Assembly (NCBI RefSeq): GCF_003201105.1
Contig: NZ_QICJ01000007.1
Span: 124,001-188,000, forward strand
Reading direction: 5' to 3'
Source: Dyella sp. AtDHG13
Lineage (GTDB): Bacteria; Pseudomonadota; Gammaproteobacteria; Xanthomonadales; Rhodanobacteraceae
DNA: 64,000 nucleotides
Shown here: positions 43,845 through 52,307 of the stretch, one piece after another
How the letters are laid out: each line of letters starts with the position of its first letter
Position numbering within the stretch: the stretch's first letter is position 1
Position numbers and translations under genes: made by a program
Notes under the pieces: generated by a model
Databases searched by the model: none
Seen by the model: only the letters and a program-made list of their open reading frames with translations
Told to the model about the DNA's origin: nothing

Positions 43845-43886
43845 CAAAAAAGGCCTGCACGGACCGTATCCATGCAAGCCTTTTCG
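43845..43886 (-). terminator. Terminator of tRNA-Thr
   Basis: Imperfect stem (AAAAGGC-TGCA-GG arms with single mismatches) followed by GCCTTTTTTG in the minus direction, directly downstream of the tRNA. Confidence 0.88.
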
Positions 43887-43891
43887 TTGTC

Positions 43892-43967
43892 TGGTGCCGG
43901 CAGCAGGAGTCGAACCCGCGACCTACTGATTACAAATCAGTTGCTCTACCAACTGAGCTATACCGGC
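43892..43967 (-). tRNA. thrT: tRNA-Thr (anticodon UGU)
   Basis: 76-nt cloverleaf with encoded CCA. GCCGGTA/TGCCGGC acceptor stem, D-arm AGCTCAGTTGGTAGAGC, anticodon arm ACTGA-TTTGTAA-TCAGT with anticodon TGT, and T-arm GCGGGTTCGACTCCTGC. It closely matches E. coli thrT in the anticodon region. Reads ACA codons (and other ACN by wobble). Confidence 0.97.
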
Positions 43968-44015
43968 GAAGGGTGGCAAGTCTAGCAGGCCTGCGTGGCC
44001 CAGCGCCAAAGGCGG

Positions 44016-44768
44016 TTAGAAGCAGCCAGTGCTGTGGGAACCGACGCCCTTGACGCGATTGCGCCAGTCCGCGTGGCCGCTGTCGGCGATGACCACGTCC
44101 AGCCAGTATTCGGGCACGGTTTCGGTGCGCTCGGTCATCTGGGCGGGGAAGCCGGCGGCGACGACCTGGTCGCGGCGGCGGCGGGCGTTGGCGGGGTCCT
44201 TGAACAGGCCCAGCGACACGTTGGACTGGTCGCCGGCGCTGACCACGAAGTAGTCGCCCACATTGGCGGCGGCGAGACGCCGCCCGAGTTCCAGCGCCTT
44301 GTCACGGCTGCCGCCACCGGGCAGGAAAACCCACCAGCCGGTGGTCTGGGTGGTCTGCTCCTGGCGCGAGCGCATGCGCGCTGCCTGATTGGTGAGCGAG
44401 ACGCGGGCGTTGCGCATGTCGTTCTGGGTCGCAAACGGGCCCAGCGCCATGCAGGTGTAGGTGGTCGGGCGCGGCGGCTGCGGTGCGGGCGGCGGTGTCG
44501 GCGTCGTGGCCTGCGCCACCGGAGCCCGAGTGGATGCCGGCGTCGACGGCGTGGCGCCGGTCGATGACGCAGCGGCAGCGGAAGAAGTCGTCGGGGACGG
44601 CGCCGCAGCAGAGGAAGGCGACGGCGGGCGCTCGCTGAGCAGATGCAGTTCCGGCACGCCGGCATCGGTGGCGGCGCGGCCGTGCACGTCGTCCTGGCCG
44701 AGCAGCAGCCATGCGCCTACCGCGATATTGAGTGCGATCAGCAGGACAAAGAGCAGGCGCAGGAACAT
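44016..44768 (-). CDS. SPOR domain membrane protein
   Basis: 250 residues: short cytoplasmic tip, one N-terminal transmembrane helix (LRLLFVLLIALNIAVGAWLLL), a Ser/Ala/Thr/Pro-rich periplasmic linker (about 45-100), then a C-terminal SPOR domain (about 105-215; CMALGPFATQNDMRNARVSL, YFVVSAGDQSNVSLGLFKDP). SPOR domains bind denuded septal peptidoglycan, so a cell-division role is likely. Follows coaX by 38 nt in a birA-coaX-spor unit. Confidence 0.88.
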   Translation of the reverse strand: MFLRLLFVLLIALNIAVGAWLLLGQDDVHGRAATDAGVPELHLLSERPPSPSSAAAPSPTTSSAAAASSTGATPSTPASTRAPVAQATTPTPPPAPQPPRPTTYTCMALGPFATQNDMRNARVSLTNQAARMRSRQEQTTQTTGWWVFLPGGGSRDKALELGRRLAAANVGDYFVVSAGDQSNVSLGLFKDPANARRRRDQVVAAGFPAQMTERTETVPEYWLDVVIADSGHADWRNRVKGVGSHSTGCF

Positions 44769-44806
44769 CGGCGATCCGTCAGGCGAACGGCGAAGGAGCG
44801 AGCATT

Positions 44807-45565
44807 CTAGAGAGACTGCTCAAGAGGCGTATGTGCGTCGGACCACACCGACAATCCGCGCAGCACGCCGTCCTGGCTGAGCCGCGACGGCAGCGCGATC
44901 AGCGGCGCCAGCGACTCGGCATCGCCGCCGCCCAGGATCAGCTGCGGCGCGCCGCCCAGGGGCGCGGACATGTGCGCGACGAAACGCTCGACCAGCGCGG
45001 CGGCGGCCTGCCAGCAGCCGGAGGCGACGGCGTCAGGCGTGTTGTCGGCGGCTTCCAGCACCTTGCCCGGCCGGTCGATCAGCACGCGCGCGGTGGCGCC
45101 CAGCAGGGATTGCTGCATGAGCTGCGGACCCGGCGCGATCAACCCGCCAAGGTGCTTGCCTTGCGCATCGAGCGCATCCAGCGTCAGCGCGGTGCCGACA
45201 CCGGCGAGCACGCACGGCGCCAGCCCTTCGGCGCGGGCGGCGACCATGCCGAGGAAGCGGTCCACGCCCAGGCGACCGGGTTCGGAATAGGCGTTGCGCA
45301 CGCCGCAGGCTTCGGCGGGCGTGCGCAACCAGGTGATTGGCCGCGCAAAGCGGGTCGATACCACGGCGGCGATCTGCGTTTCGCGCGCACCGTCGACCAC
45401 GGACGCACCGAACACATGATGCGGCGGCGGCAAGTGGCGCCACGCATCGTGCAGCGCGAGCACCACGTCGTCGTTCCACGCCACCGCACCCTGCTCGCGC
45501 CATTGCACGCCATCGCGCAAGGCCCATTTCAGGCGCGTATTGCCAAGATCGAGCAGCAGCCTCAT
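44807..45565 (-). CDS. coaX: Type III pantothenate kinase
   Basis: First step of coenzyme A synthesis, phosphorylating pantothenate. 252 residues. ASKHA-fold motifs: N-terminal LLLDLGNTRLKWAL, LGVDRFLGMVAA with catalytic Asp, and GVGTALTLDALD. Overlaps the end of birA by 4 nt (ATGA), the common birA-coaX arrangement. Confidence 0.95.
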   Translation of the reverse strand: MRLLLDLGNTRLKWALRDGVQWREQGAVAWNDDVVLALHDAWRHLPPPHHVFGASVVDGARETQIAAVVSTRFARPITWLRTPAEACGVRNAYSEPGRLGVDRFLGMVAARAEGLAPCVLAGVGTALTLDALDAQGKHLGGLIAPGPQLMQQSLLGATARVLIDRPGKVLEAADNTPDAVASGCWQAAAALVERFVAHMSAPLGGAPQLILGGGDAESLAPLIALPSRLSQDGVLRGLSVWSDAHTPLEQSL

Positions 45566-46530
45566 GCGCGACGCACCGTCACGTCGGCGCTGTCGATGCG
45601 ATGCAAACCGTCGCCGGCTTGCAGCAGCAAGGCGCCGCGTTCGTCCACGCCAGCGCCGATGCCTTCCAGTGCACCGATCGCGCCTTGCACGCGCAGCGCC
45701 TTGTCGCGCAGCAGGTCATGCCGGGCGTACTCGTCGACGAAAGCGGCGAAGCCTTCGCGTTCGAACTGATCCAGGCCTTCGGCCAGCGCCGTGATCAGCG
45801 CGGCGGCGACACGATTGCGGTCCGGCGCCGCGCCCGCCAGGGTCGTCAGGTCGTTCACCGGCTGGCCTGCCTGTTCATGCAGCGCCTCGGTGAGCCGCAC
45901 GTTGAGGCCCACGCCGATAATGGCTGCGCACGGCCCCTGATATTCGCCGCCCAGCTCGACCAGGATGCCGGCAAGCTTGCCGTTGTCGCTCAGCACGTCG
46001 TTGGGCCACTTCAGGCCCGCGCCATCGATGCCGAGCGAGGCCAGGGTGCGCATCACGATCACGCCCACCGCCAGCGACAGGCCGGACAACGCCGCGAAAC
46101 CTGCATCGAATCGCTTGAGGCAGGACAGGTAGACGTTGAGCCCCGGCGGCGACAGCCAGCGCCGGCCGCGTCGGCCGCGGCCCGCGCTCTGCGTTTCCGC
46201 CAGCACCATGCTCAGGTCGGGCAAGTCGCCCTGCCGGCGCTGAATCTCGCTGGAGGTGGAGTCGACCTCCCAGTGCAGCTCCAGCGTGCCGAGGCGCTTG
46301 TGCACGGCTGCGGGCACGGTGGCCTTCAACGCGGGCAGGTCGAGCAGTTGGACCGGCCACGGCAGGCAGTAGCCTGCGGTGCCGCGCGACTCCACCGGTA
46401 CGCCGCGCGCCCGCAAGGCCTCGATCTGCTTCCAGATGGCGGCGCGGGTGACGCCCGCGCGCTCGGCCAGCTGGGCGCCCGACACCATGCCGCCGTCCGC
46501 CAGCGCCACCAGCAGCTCCTGCGCCTGCAT
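45562..46530 (-). CDS. birA: Biotin--protein ligase / biotin operon repressor
   Basis: Attaches biotin to carrier proteins and, through its N-terminal HTH, may repress biotin genes. 322 residues from ATG 46530. The winged HTH shows VSGAQLAERAGVTRAAIWKQ. The catalytic domain has the biotin loop SAGRGRRGRRWLSP, LKWPNDVLSDNGKLAGIL and a C-terminal SH3-like domain. The longer upstream frame is Arg/Pro-rich and not coding. Confidence 0.93.
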   Translation of the reverse strand: MQAQELLVALADGGMVSGAQLAERAGVTRAAIWKQIEALRARGVPVESRGTAGYCLPWPVQLLDLPALKATVPAAVHKRLGTLELHWEVDSTSSEIQRRQGDLPDLSMVLAETQSAGRGRRGRRWLSPPGLNVYLSCLKRFDAGFAALSGLSLAVGVIVMRTLASLGIDGAGLKWPNDVLSDNGKLAGILVELGGEYQGPCAAIIGVGLNVRLTEALHEQAGQPVNDLTTLAGAAPDRNRVAAALITALAEGLDQFEREGFAAFVDEYARHDLLRDKALRVQGAIGALEGIGAGVDERGALLLQAGDGLHRIDSADVTVRRA

Positions 46531-46703
46531 TACGCGGCGCCCTGGGCCAATGCGCCGCGACGGCAGCGCCCGCGGGAACGTGGGAACGGGGTAAGGAAAC
46601 GTGGCATCCAGCCATTCTAGCCTGCCCTCGCTACGCCACACAGGCTGGCCACGCGGGAAGTCGCATGACTTCTGGGACTCGCGGGCACAGCCAGGCGCGG
46701 GCT

Positions 46704-46729
46704 GGGGCACTGGTATCGCCCCCTTTTTT
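46704..46729 (+). terminator. Orphan plus-strand terminator-like hairpin
   Basis: GGGGC/GCCCC stem with a 9-nt loop followed by CTTTTTTC. No plus-strand gene precedes it, so it may end a short leader or sRNA transcript upstream of the 46777 gene, or be fortuitous. Confidence 0.4.
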
Positions 46730-46776
46730 CTGCCAGCATCGGGATCTTGGATTGCGGATCAAGGGGTTGAGCCGCC

Positions 46777-47088
46777 ATGAACGTCGGGAAGATCTTGCTT
46801 GGCTGTGTTCTGTGTGTCGGCAGCGTGGGTGCTGCATCGGCCATGGACGCCGACAGCCAGGATCTGGGCTCGATGCAGCATTCGGTGGACAGCAGCTCCA
46901 GCCACGAAGGCGCGGGCAGCGGCAGCGGTGGCGACGCCCTGGGCCTGTCGCGCGAAGCCACGACCGCACCGAGTTCTTCTTCCTCGTCGTCCAGCGACAA
47001 TTGCCCGCAGAACACCCCGGCCCGTGGGGCGCGCAGCCGCCAGAACCGCGTCGGCTGGCAGTCGTTGTTGCCGGGCTCCATCCAGTAA
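46777..47088 (+). CDS. Small secreted Ser-rich protein
   Basis: 103 residues. Signal peptide MNVGKILLGCVLCVGSVGA with likely cleavage after ASA, then Ser/Gly-rich low-complexity mature sequence including a run of eight Ser and the C-terminal RSRQNRVGWQSLLPGS. AAGGGG lies about 11 nt upstream. No known domain. 12 nt before the MtfA-like gene. Confidence 0.68.
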   Translation: MNVGKILLGCVLCVGSVGAASAMDADSQDLGSMQHSVDSSSSHEGAGSGSGGDALGLSREATTAPSSSSSSSSDNCPQNTPARGARSRQNRVGWQSLLPGSIQ

Positions 47089-47100
47089 CGTCCATCGCCC

Positions 47101-47868
47101 GTGCCAGCTGCCTGGTGGCGGCGCCTCCGCGCCTACCTGACGCCTCCTCCGCTTGACGAAGCACCCTGGCAGCAGGCGCTGGCCGCCTGCCCGCTCGCGC
47201 AGCGGCTGGACAGCTGCCGGCAACAGGAACTGCGCCGGCTGGTGGGCGTATTCCTCGCGCGCAAGCGCTTTCATGCGCTGGCCGATGCCGAACTGAGCGA
47301 CGCACTGTGCACCCTGATCGCCATGCAGGCGTGCATCCCCGTGTTGCAGCAAGGCCCGAAGGCGCTGCGCGGCTGGCGCGACGTGCTGGTGTATCCCGGC
47401 GAGTTCAAGGTAAAGCGCAGCCATCACGACGACCGCACCGGCGTGGTGACCGAGGGCGACGACGTGCTTATCGGCGAAGCGTGGGAACGCGGCCCGCTGG
47501 TGCTGTCGCTGGCGGACGTGCAGCTGGACCTTGCCCAGCCGTGGGACGGCTACAACGTGGTCGCACACGAGATCGCCCACAAGCTGGACATGCTCGACGG
47601 CCCGCCCGATGGCGTGCCGGTGCTGCCGCCGCATATTCCGCGACGCCAGTGGATCGTGGCATTCCAGCGCGCCTTCGACCGCCTGTCCAGCGACGTGGCG
47701 CGTGGGCGCGATACCTTGATCGATCCGTACGCGGCGGAAGGCCCGGATGAATTCTTTGCCGTGGTGAGCGAGCTGCATTGGTCGCAGCCGGGCGTGCTGC
47801 GTCGTGCGGATGGGGCGGTGGCGGATCTGCTGCAGGCGTATTACGGGGTTTCGCCGGCGCCGGGGTGA
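47101..47868 (+). CDS. MtfA-like zinc peptidase (M90 family)
   Basis: 255-residue cytoplasmic metallopeptidase related to MtfA, which in E. coli links to the Mlc/PtsG glucose regulator. The zinc motif HEIAHKLD lies in VVAHEIAHKLDMLDG, with a downstream Glu in GPDEFFAVVSE as the probable third ligand. LVYPGEFKVKR precedes it. A GTG start at 47101 is assumed; no strong ribosome site, so coupling to the preceding short gene is possible. Confidence 0.87.
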   Translation: MPAAWWRRLRAYLTPPPLDEAPWQQALAACPLAQRLDSCRQQELRRLVGVFLARKRFHALADAELSDALCTLIAMQACIPVLQQGPKALRGWRDVLVYPGEFKVKRSHHDDRTGVVTEGDDVLIGEAWERGPLVLSLADVQLDLAQPWDGYNVVAHEIAHKLDMLDGPPDGVPVLPPHIPRRQWIVAFQRAFDRLSSDVARGRDTLIDPYAAEGPDEFFAVVSELHWSQPGVLRRADGAVADLLQAYYGVSPAPG

Positions 47869-47916
47869 GGGCCGTTTGGCCGTCCAAATGAACTGAGTGG
47901 ACTGAGGCGAAGTTGG

Positions 47917-47952
47917 CCCCTCACCCCAGCCCTCTCCCCTGAGGGGAGAGGG
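47917..47952. repeat. CCCTCTCCCC...GGGGAGAGGG hairpin repeat
   Basis: CCCCTCACCCCAGCCCTCTC followed by CCCTGAGGGGAGAGGG. A 10-bp perfect stem with a TGA loop, a repeat type common in gammaproteobacterial intergenic DNA. Sits between the convergent mtfA-like and phoQ genes and could terminate phoQ. Confidence 0.75.
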
Positions 47953-47979
47953 AGTGGAGCTGAGGCGTACCATCAGGTA

Positions 47980-49410
47980 TCAACCCGGCGGTAGTTTTAC
48001 GCTGAACCGCGCACCGTTGAACTCCGGCGAACGATCCACCACCAGCTCGCCGCCGTAGGCGCGGATGATGTCCTGCACGATGGACAGGCCGATGCCGTGG
48101 CCTTGCACGCGCTCGTCGCCGCGCACGCCACGCTGCAGCACGCTCTCGATCTTGTCGTCGTCGATGCCGGGGCCGTCGTCTTCCACGCTCAGCCACAGGC
48201 CGGGGCGCTGACGGCCCGCGACCGGGCGCATCTTCACCACCAGCAGCACGCGATGGCGCGCCCACTTGAACGCGTTCTCCAGCAGGTTGCCCATGAGTTC
48301 GAGCAGATCGCCCTGCTCGCCGTAGAACGCGGCGTTGTCGTCGATGTCGAATTCGCACAGTACGTTCTTGGCGGCGTAGACCTTCTCCAGGCTCTGCACC
48401 AGATCTTCCGCGTGGCCGGCGATGGGAATGGCGGTGGTGGCGAAGGTTTGGCGGCCCGAGGTGGCCGCGCGCGCGAGCTGGTAGGCGACCAGTTCGTCCA
48501 TCTTGCGCACCTGTTCCAGCACCTGGTTGCGCAGGTCCGGCGTGTCGCTTTCCAGGCCGGAACGGATCACCGCCAGCGGCGTCTTCAGGCTGTGCGCCAG
48601 GTCGGCCAGCGTGTTGCGCGTGCGTATGCGCTGCTCGCGCTCGCTGTCGATAAAGGCGTTGATGCGCTCGGTAAGGCCGGTGAGTTCCTGCGGGTATTGA
48701 TCGCCCAGGTGCTCGCGATCGCCGCGTTCCACGCGCGACATTTCGTTGGCCACCTTGCGCAAGGGCGTCAGGCTCCAGCGCAGCAGCAACAGCTGCAGCA
48801 GGATCAGCATCACGCCCAATGAGGCCAGCCAGAACACCAGGCTGCGCCGGAACACGGCGTTGCGGCCTTCGAGCTGGTCTTCGGTCTGCGCCACCATGAA
48901 GGTGAGGTGCACCGATTTCTTTTCCGACGTGTCGAGCGCCACGCCGTAGATGTAGTAGTACAGGCGGCCCATGCGCGTATCGACCGGGCCGACGAACTCG
49001 CCCTCGCCCGGCGCCAGCGGACGCAGGAAGGCAAAGTCGCGCCCGATGGCCGAGGGCGATTCCCATTTGAAACCGCCATCGCCGATGGCCACGGCGTAAA
49101 GACCCGAACCCGGCCGCGAGAAACTCGGGTCAGGCGGCGTGTCGGGCAGCAGCACCTTGCCGGAGCGACCGACTTCGGTGCCCGCCAGGTAGGCTACGAC
49201 GAAATTCTGCAGGCGATCCTGCAGCCCCTTGCGCGAACTGTCGGCAGCCGTACGCATGAGCGTAAGGCCGACCACGCCAAGGAATGCCGCCAGCACGAAG
49301 CCGGTGGCCAGCGCCGCGCGCGCCGCCAGTGAAAACGGGCGGCGCGGCGGGGGCTGATCATTCGTCTTCGGCTTCGCTGCGAGGGATGGCAAAGCGGTAT
49401 CCGCGTCCAC
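47980..49410 (-). CDS. phoQ: PhoQ-type sensor histidine kinase
   Basis: Inner-membrane sensor kinase partnered with PhoP, responding to Mg2+, antimicrobial peptides or acid in relatives. 476 residues: TM1 about 31-52, periplasmic sensor 53-188, TM2 190-210, HAMP, HisKA with phosphorylated His273 in LADLAHSLKTPLAVI, HATPase with NLLENAFKW and DDGPGIDDDK. The start at 49410 lies 53 nt inside phoP; no nearer in-frame ATG exists at the junction, so the exact start is uncertain. Confidence 0.9.
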   Translation of the reverse strand: MDADTALPSLAAKPKTNDQPPPRRPFSLAARAALATGFVLAAFLGVVGLTLMRTAADSSRKGLQDRLQNFVVAYLAGTEVGRSGKVLLPDTPPDPSFSRPGSGLYAVAIGDGGFKWESPSAIGRDFAFLRPLAPGEGEFVGPVDTRMGRLYYYIYGVALDTSEKKSVHLTFMVAQTEDQLEGRNAVFRRSLVFWLASLGVMLILLQLLLLRWSLTPLRKVANEMSRVERGDREHLGDQYPQELTGLTERINAFIDSEREQRIRTRNTLADLAHSLKTPLAVIRSGLESDTPDLRNQVLEQVRKMDELVAYQLARAATSGRQTFATTAIPIAGHAEDLVQSLEKVYAAKNVLCEFDIDDNAAFYGEQGDLLELMGNLLENAFKWARHRVLLVVKMRPVAGRQRPGLWLSVEDDGPGIDDDKIESVLQRGVRGDERVQGHGIGLSIVQDIIRAYGGELVVDRSPEFNGARFSVKLPPG

Positions 49411-50050
49411 GTACCGTCTCGATGGGCTTGAGGTTGCCTTCCGGGTCCAGCTTCCTGCGCAGACGGCCGATGAAGACCTCCAGCACGTTGGAATCGCGAT
49501 CGAAATCCTGCTGGTAGATGTGCTCGGTCAGATCGGCCTTGGAGACCAGCTCGCCGGCGTGCAGCATCAGGTATTCGAGCACCTTGTACTCGTAGCTGGT
49601 CAGGTCGACCGGCTTGCCTTCCACGGTCACCGTCTGCGCGGTGGTGTCCAGCTTGATCGGACCGCAGGCCAGCACCGGCTTGGACCAGCCGCTGGCGCGG
49701 CGCACCAGCGCGTTGATGCGCGCGAGCAGCTCTTCGACGTGGAACGGCTTGACGAGGTAGTCGTCGGCGCCGTGCTTGAGGCCTTCCACCTTGTCCTGCC
49801 AGCCGCCGCGGGCGGTGAGGATCAGGATGGGATAACGCTGGCCGGCCTCGCGCAGGGACTTGATCAGGTCCATGCCCGACATCTTGGGCAGGCCCAGGTC
49901 GATGATGGCCAGATCGAACGGCACTTCGCGCCCCAGGTACATGCCTTCCTCGCCGTCCTGGGCCGCATCGACGGCAAAACCATCGCGCTTCAGGCGTGCG
50001 GCGAGGGTCTCGCGCAGGGGCGCCTCGTCCTCAACCAAAAGAATGCGCAT
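49358..50050 (-). CDS. phoP: PhoP response regulator
   Basis: 230-residue OmpR/PhoB-family transcription factor. Receiver domain with phospho-acceptor Asp51 (FDLAIIDLGLPKMSG), Lys in LILTARGGWQDKVEG region, then winged-helix DNA-binding domain (VDLTSYEYKVLEYLM, SNVLEVFIGRLRRKL). Coupled by TGATG to the PepSY gene upstream and overlaps phoQ downstream. Regulates envelope adaptation in relatives. Confidence 0.94.
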   Translation of the reverse strand: MRILLVEDEAPLRETLAARLKRDGFAVDAAQDGEEGMYLGREVPFDLAIIDLGLPKMSGMDLIKSLREAGQRYPILILTARGGWQDKVEGLKHGADDYLVKPFHVEELLARINALVRRASGWSKPVLACGPIKLDTTAQTVTVEGKPVDLTSYEYKVLEYLMLHAGELVSKADLTEHIYQQDFDRDSNVLEVFIGRLRRKLDPEGNLKPIETVRGRGYRFAIPRSEAEDE

Positions 50051-50370
50051 CAGTGTTTCTCCTTGTTGCTTCCGCCGTCAGTGGACGGGTTCTTGGTCGG
50101 ATCGCCAGAAGCCGGTGCCTTGCTGGCTTCGGTGGTTACGGTCACCACGCGCACGTGCCCCGTGGGTGTGAGCACCTTGACGCGATGTTCGAACGAACTG
50201 CGGCCCCGGCGCACGGTGCTGGCGGACAATACCTTGCCGCCGGTCTCGTGCTGCACCTGGGTAACGGCCTGCTCCAGCGACATGGCCGGCTCGCTGGATT
50301 GTGCCGCCCACGCGCCCGCGCCTGTCGAGCAGGCCAGCAGCAGGATCAGGGGGCGCAGGATTGTTTTCAT
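50050..50370 (-). CDS. PepSY-domain periplasmic protein
   Basis: 106 residues: signal peptide to GAWAA, then a PepSY-like domain (MSLEQAVTQVQHETGGKVLSA, FEHRVKVLTPTGHVRVVTV) and a charged tail. PepSY proteins often inhibit or modulate enzymes and sensors. First gene of a PepSY-phoP-phoQ operon (stop and phoP start share one base), so it probably tunes PhoQ sensing. ATG 50370 gives the complete signal peptide. Confidence 0.85.
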   Translation of the reverse strand: MKTILRPLILLLACSTGAGAWAAQSSEPAMSLEQAVTQVQHETGGKVLSASTVRRGRSSFEHRVKVLTPTGHVRVVTVTTEASKAPASGDPTKNPSTDGGSNKEKH

Positions 50371-50465
50371 TTTGTTAAACAAGCCTGTAGCACCAGCGGG
50401 GCGGTTTCCATCGTCGTTCAGACTATGGACTCGGGGCTGAATATTGACCTGACAAACCTGAACGG

Positions 50466-51455
50466 TCACGCGGCAACCCGGGCCGGCGCCATGGCCTGCT
50501 CGATCAGGCCCCAGCCGGCCCCCGGCAGGTGCGCCCCCTCGCTCAGCCGGCGGCGGAAACCGCGCGCCCCGGGCTCGCCCTGGTACAGGCCCAGCAGGTG
50601 ACGGCTGATGTGCTTGAGCGCCGTGCCCCGGGCCAGTTCGGCCTCGATGTAAGGCCGCATGTGCATGAGCACGTCTTCGCGGGTCGGCAGCGGCTCACCG
50701 TAGAGCGCGGCCTCGACGCGGGCGAGTACATAGGGGTCGTGATACGCCGCGCGCCCCAGCATCACGCCGTCCACCTGCCGCAGATGCGCCTGCACCTGCT
50801 CCACCGTGGTGATGCCTCCGTTGATCACCACCACCAGCTGCGGGAATTCGCGCTTGAGGCGGTACACGCGCTCGTAGTCGAGCGGCGGGATTTCCCGGTT
50901 TTCCTTGGGGCTCAGGCCCTGCAGCCACGCCTTGCGGGCATGCACGACCAGCACCTCGACGCCGGCGGCGATCATGGTCTCCGTGAAGTGTTGCAGATCG
51001 GCGTACTCGTCCTGGTCATCCACGCCGATTCGGCATTTGACCGTGACCGGCACATCCACCGCATTGCGCATCGCCTTCACGCAGTCGCCCACCAGCGCCG
51101 GCTCGCGCATCAGGCACGCGCCGAAGCGGCCGGACTGCACGCGGTCCGAGGGGCAACCCACGTTGAGGTTGATCTCGTCATAGCCCGCCTCCGCGCCATA
51201 GCGCGCGGCGATGGCCAGCTCCGCCGGCTCGCTGCCGCCCAGCTGCAGCGCCACGGGGTGTTCCTGCTGGCTATGCTCCAGCAGGCGCAGCTGCTTGCCA
51301 CGCACCAGCGCGGCGCTGGTCACCATCTCGGTATACAGGCGCGCATGCGGGGACAGCAGCCGGTGGAAATAGCGGCAGTGGCGGTCAGTCCAGTCCATCA
51401 TGGGTGCGACGGACAGGCGGACGTCGGTGGGGGCGAGGCTGTGCATGGAGCGCAT
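50466..51455 (-). CDS. dusA: tRNA-dihydrouridine synthase A
   Basis: FMN-dependent enzyme reducing uridines 20/20a of tRNA. 329 residues. SVAPMMDWTDRHCRYFHRLL, LGGSEPAELA, INLNVGCPSDRVQSGRFGAC with the catalytic Cys, CRIGVDDQDEY and VINGGITTVEQV of the FMN-binding barrel. ATG 51455 (MRSMHSL) is used; ATG 51446 is possible. Confidence 0.95.
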   Translation of the reverse strand: MRSMHSLAPTDVRLSVAPMMDWTDRHCRYFHRLLSPHARLYTEMVTSAALVRGKQLRLLEHSQQEHPVALQLGGSEPAELAIAARYGAEAGYDEINLNVGCPSDRVQSGRFGACLMREPALVGDCVKAMRNAVDVPVTVKCRIGVDDQDEYADLQHFTETMIAAGVEVLVVHARKAWLQGLSPKENREIPPLDYERVYRLKREFPQLVVVINGGITTVEQVQAHLRQVDGVMLGRAAYHDPYVLARVEAALYGEPLPTREDVLMHMRPYIEAELARGTALKHISRHLLGLYQGEPGARGFRRRLSEGAHLPGAGWGLIEQAMAPARVAA

Positions 51456-51504
51456 TTTAGCCGCTTGTCCATGGCGCACGCCCGATAGGCGGCACCCATC
51501 TGCG

Positions 51505-51528
51505 AAAAGGCCCCCGGGTGGGGGCCTT
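51505..51528 (-). terminator. Terminator of the PDZ-like gene
   Basis: A 9-bp stem AAGGCCCCC/GGGGGCCTT with a GGGT loop and TTTT in the minus direction, after the 51553 gene and before dusA. Confidence 0.85.
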
Positions 51529-51552
51529 CGACGTCGCCAGGGTGCAGGCCAC

Positions 51553-51972
51553 TCAATCGGCCTTGGCGATGGGAATCAGCCTGGCGTAGTCGGCCTGGGC
51601 CAAGGTCAGTTCGCGCTTCTCGTAGACGCGCATGTCGATGTCGTGGTGATACACCGTCAACACCACCGGTTCGGGCTGCTGCTTCTGCAACTGATCGACC
51701 AGCTGGCCCACCCAGCGGATCGGCTGCCCGTTGATCCGCTCGATCTGGTCGGTGCTGTGCAGGCCCATCCAGCCTTGGGGCGTTACCGAATCGACGAAAA
51801 CGCGCTGGTGGCCATCGGTGGTCAGCTTCAGCTGGCGGGTGCCGTCCTTGACGGTAAGGAAGTTACCGCTATAGGTCAGGTGGCCATCCGGCCCCGGCTC
51901 GGCGGTTTGCGCAAGGGCGGGCAGCGCCGCCATCGCCACGAGACCGCTCATCAACAAAGACAATGACTTCAT
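51553..51972 (-). CDS. Periplasmic PDZ-like protein
   Basis: 139 residues with a signal peptide (MKSLSLLMSGLVAMAALPALA). The mature part contains a partial PDZ-type fold (FVDSVTPQGWMGLHSTDQIE and INGQPIRWVGQLVDQL) as used in peptide-binding modules of periplasmic proteases, but no protease domain. AGGAGGAG lies upstream of ATG 51972. A chaperone or adaptor role is inferred. Confidence 0.72.
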   Translation of the reverse strand: MKSLSLLMSGLVAMAALPALAQTAEPGPDGHLTYSGNFLTVKDGTRQLKLTTDGHQRVFVDSVTPQGWMGLHSTDQIERINGQPIRWVGQLVDQLQKQQPEPVVLTVYHHDIDMRVYEKRELTLAQADYARLIPIAKAD

Positions 51973-52307
51973 GACACGTTCTCCTCCTGAGTCGTGGGAA
52001 ATCCAGTATCCAAGCCCTGAACGCCATGGCGTGAGCCGTGAAGCTCCCGAAAGCGCGCCAAGACGGTAGCACCGCAGGACGCGGGGAATGTCAATGGATC
52101 GTGTGAAGCCGCGACGCGACAGCGCACCGCACCCGGCCAACGGCATGAACTGGGCACCCGCCGATGGCATAATGGACGCTTGCGCTGCATCCCCGGCAGC
52201 ACTCGTCAGGCGCAGCGGATTCCGCCTTCCCCACACGAGTCCGGCGTTGGCCCCAGGGCTGGCACCGCGCCTGCAGCATCCCTGAATCCTTAGGACGGTA
52301 ACCGGCA
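51973..52307. other. 335-bp divergent promoter region
   Basis: Separates the PDZ-like gene (minus) from fpr (plus). No gene supported. CATAAT at 52168-52173 with a weak TGAACT 16 nt upstream is a possible promoter for fpr, which would leave a leader of about 130 nt. No operator recognised. Confidence 0.4.

Noticed and set aside
43414-43929. 171-codon plus-strand frame running into the tRNA
   Set aside because: Overlaps the antisense of tRNA-Thr and the terminator, with low-GC random composition and no ribosome site.
43892-43967. tRNA-Thr as an attachment site of an integrated island
   Set aside because: No integrase gene and no repeated tRNA 3-prime end were found within the window; only decayed-looking low-GC DNA.
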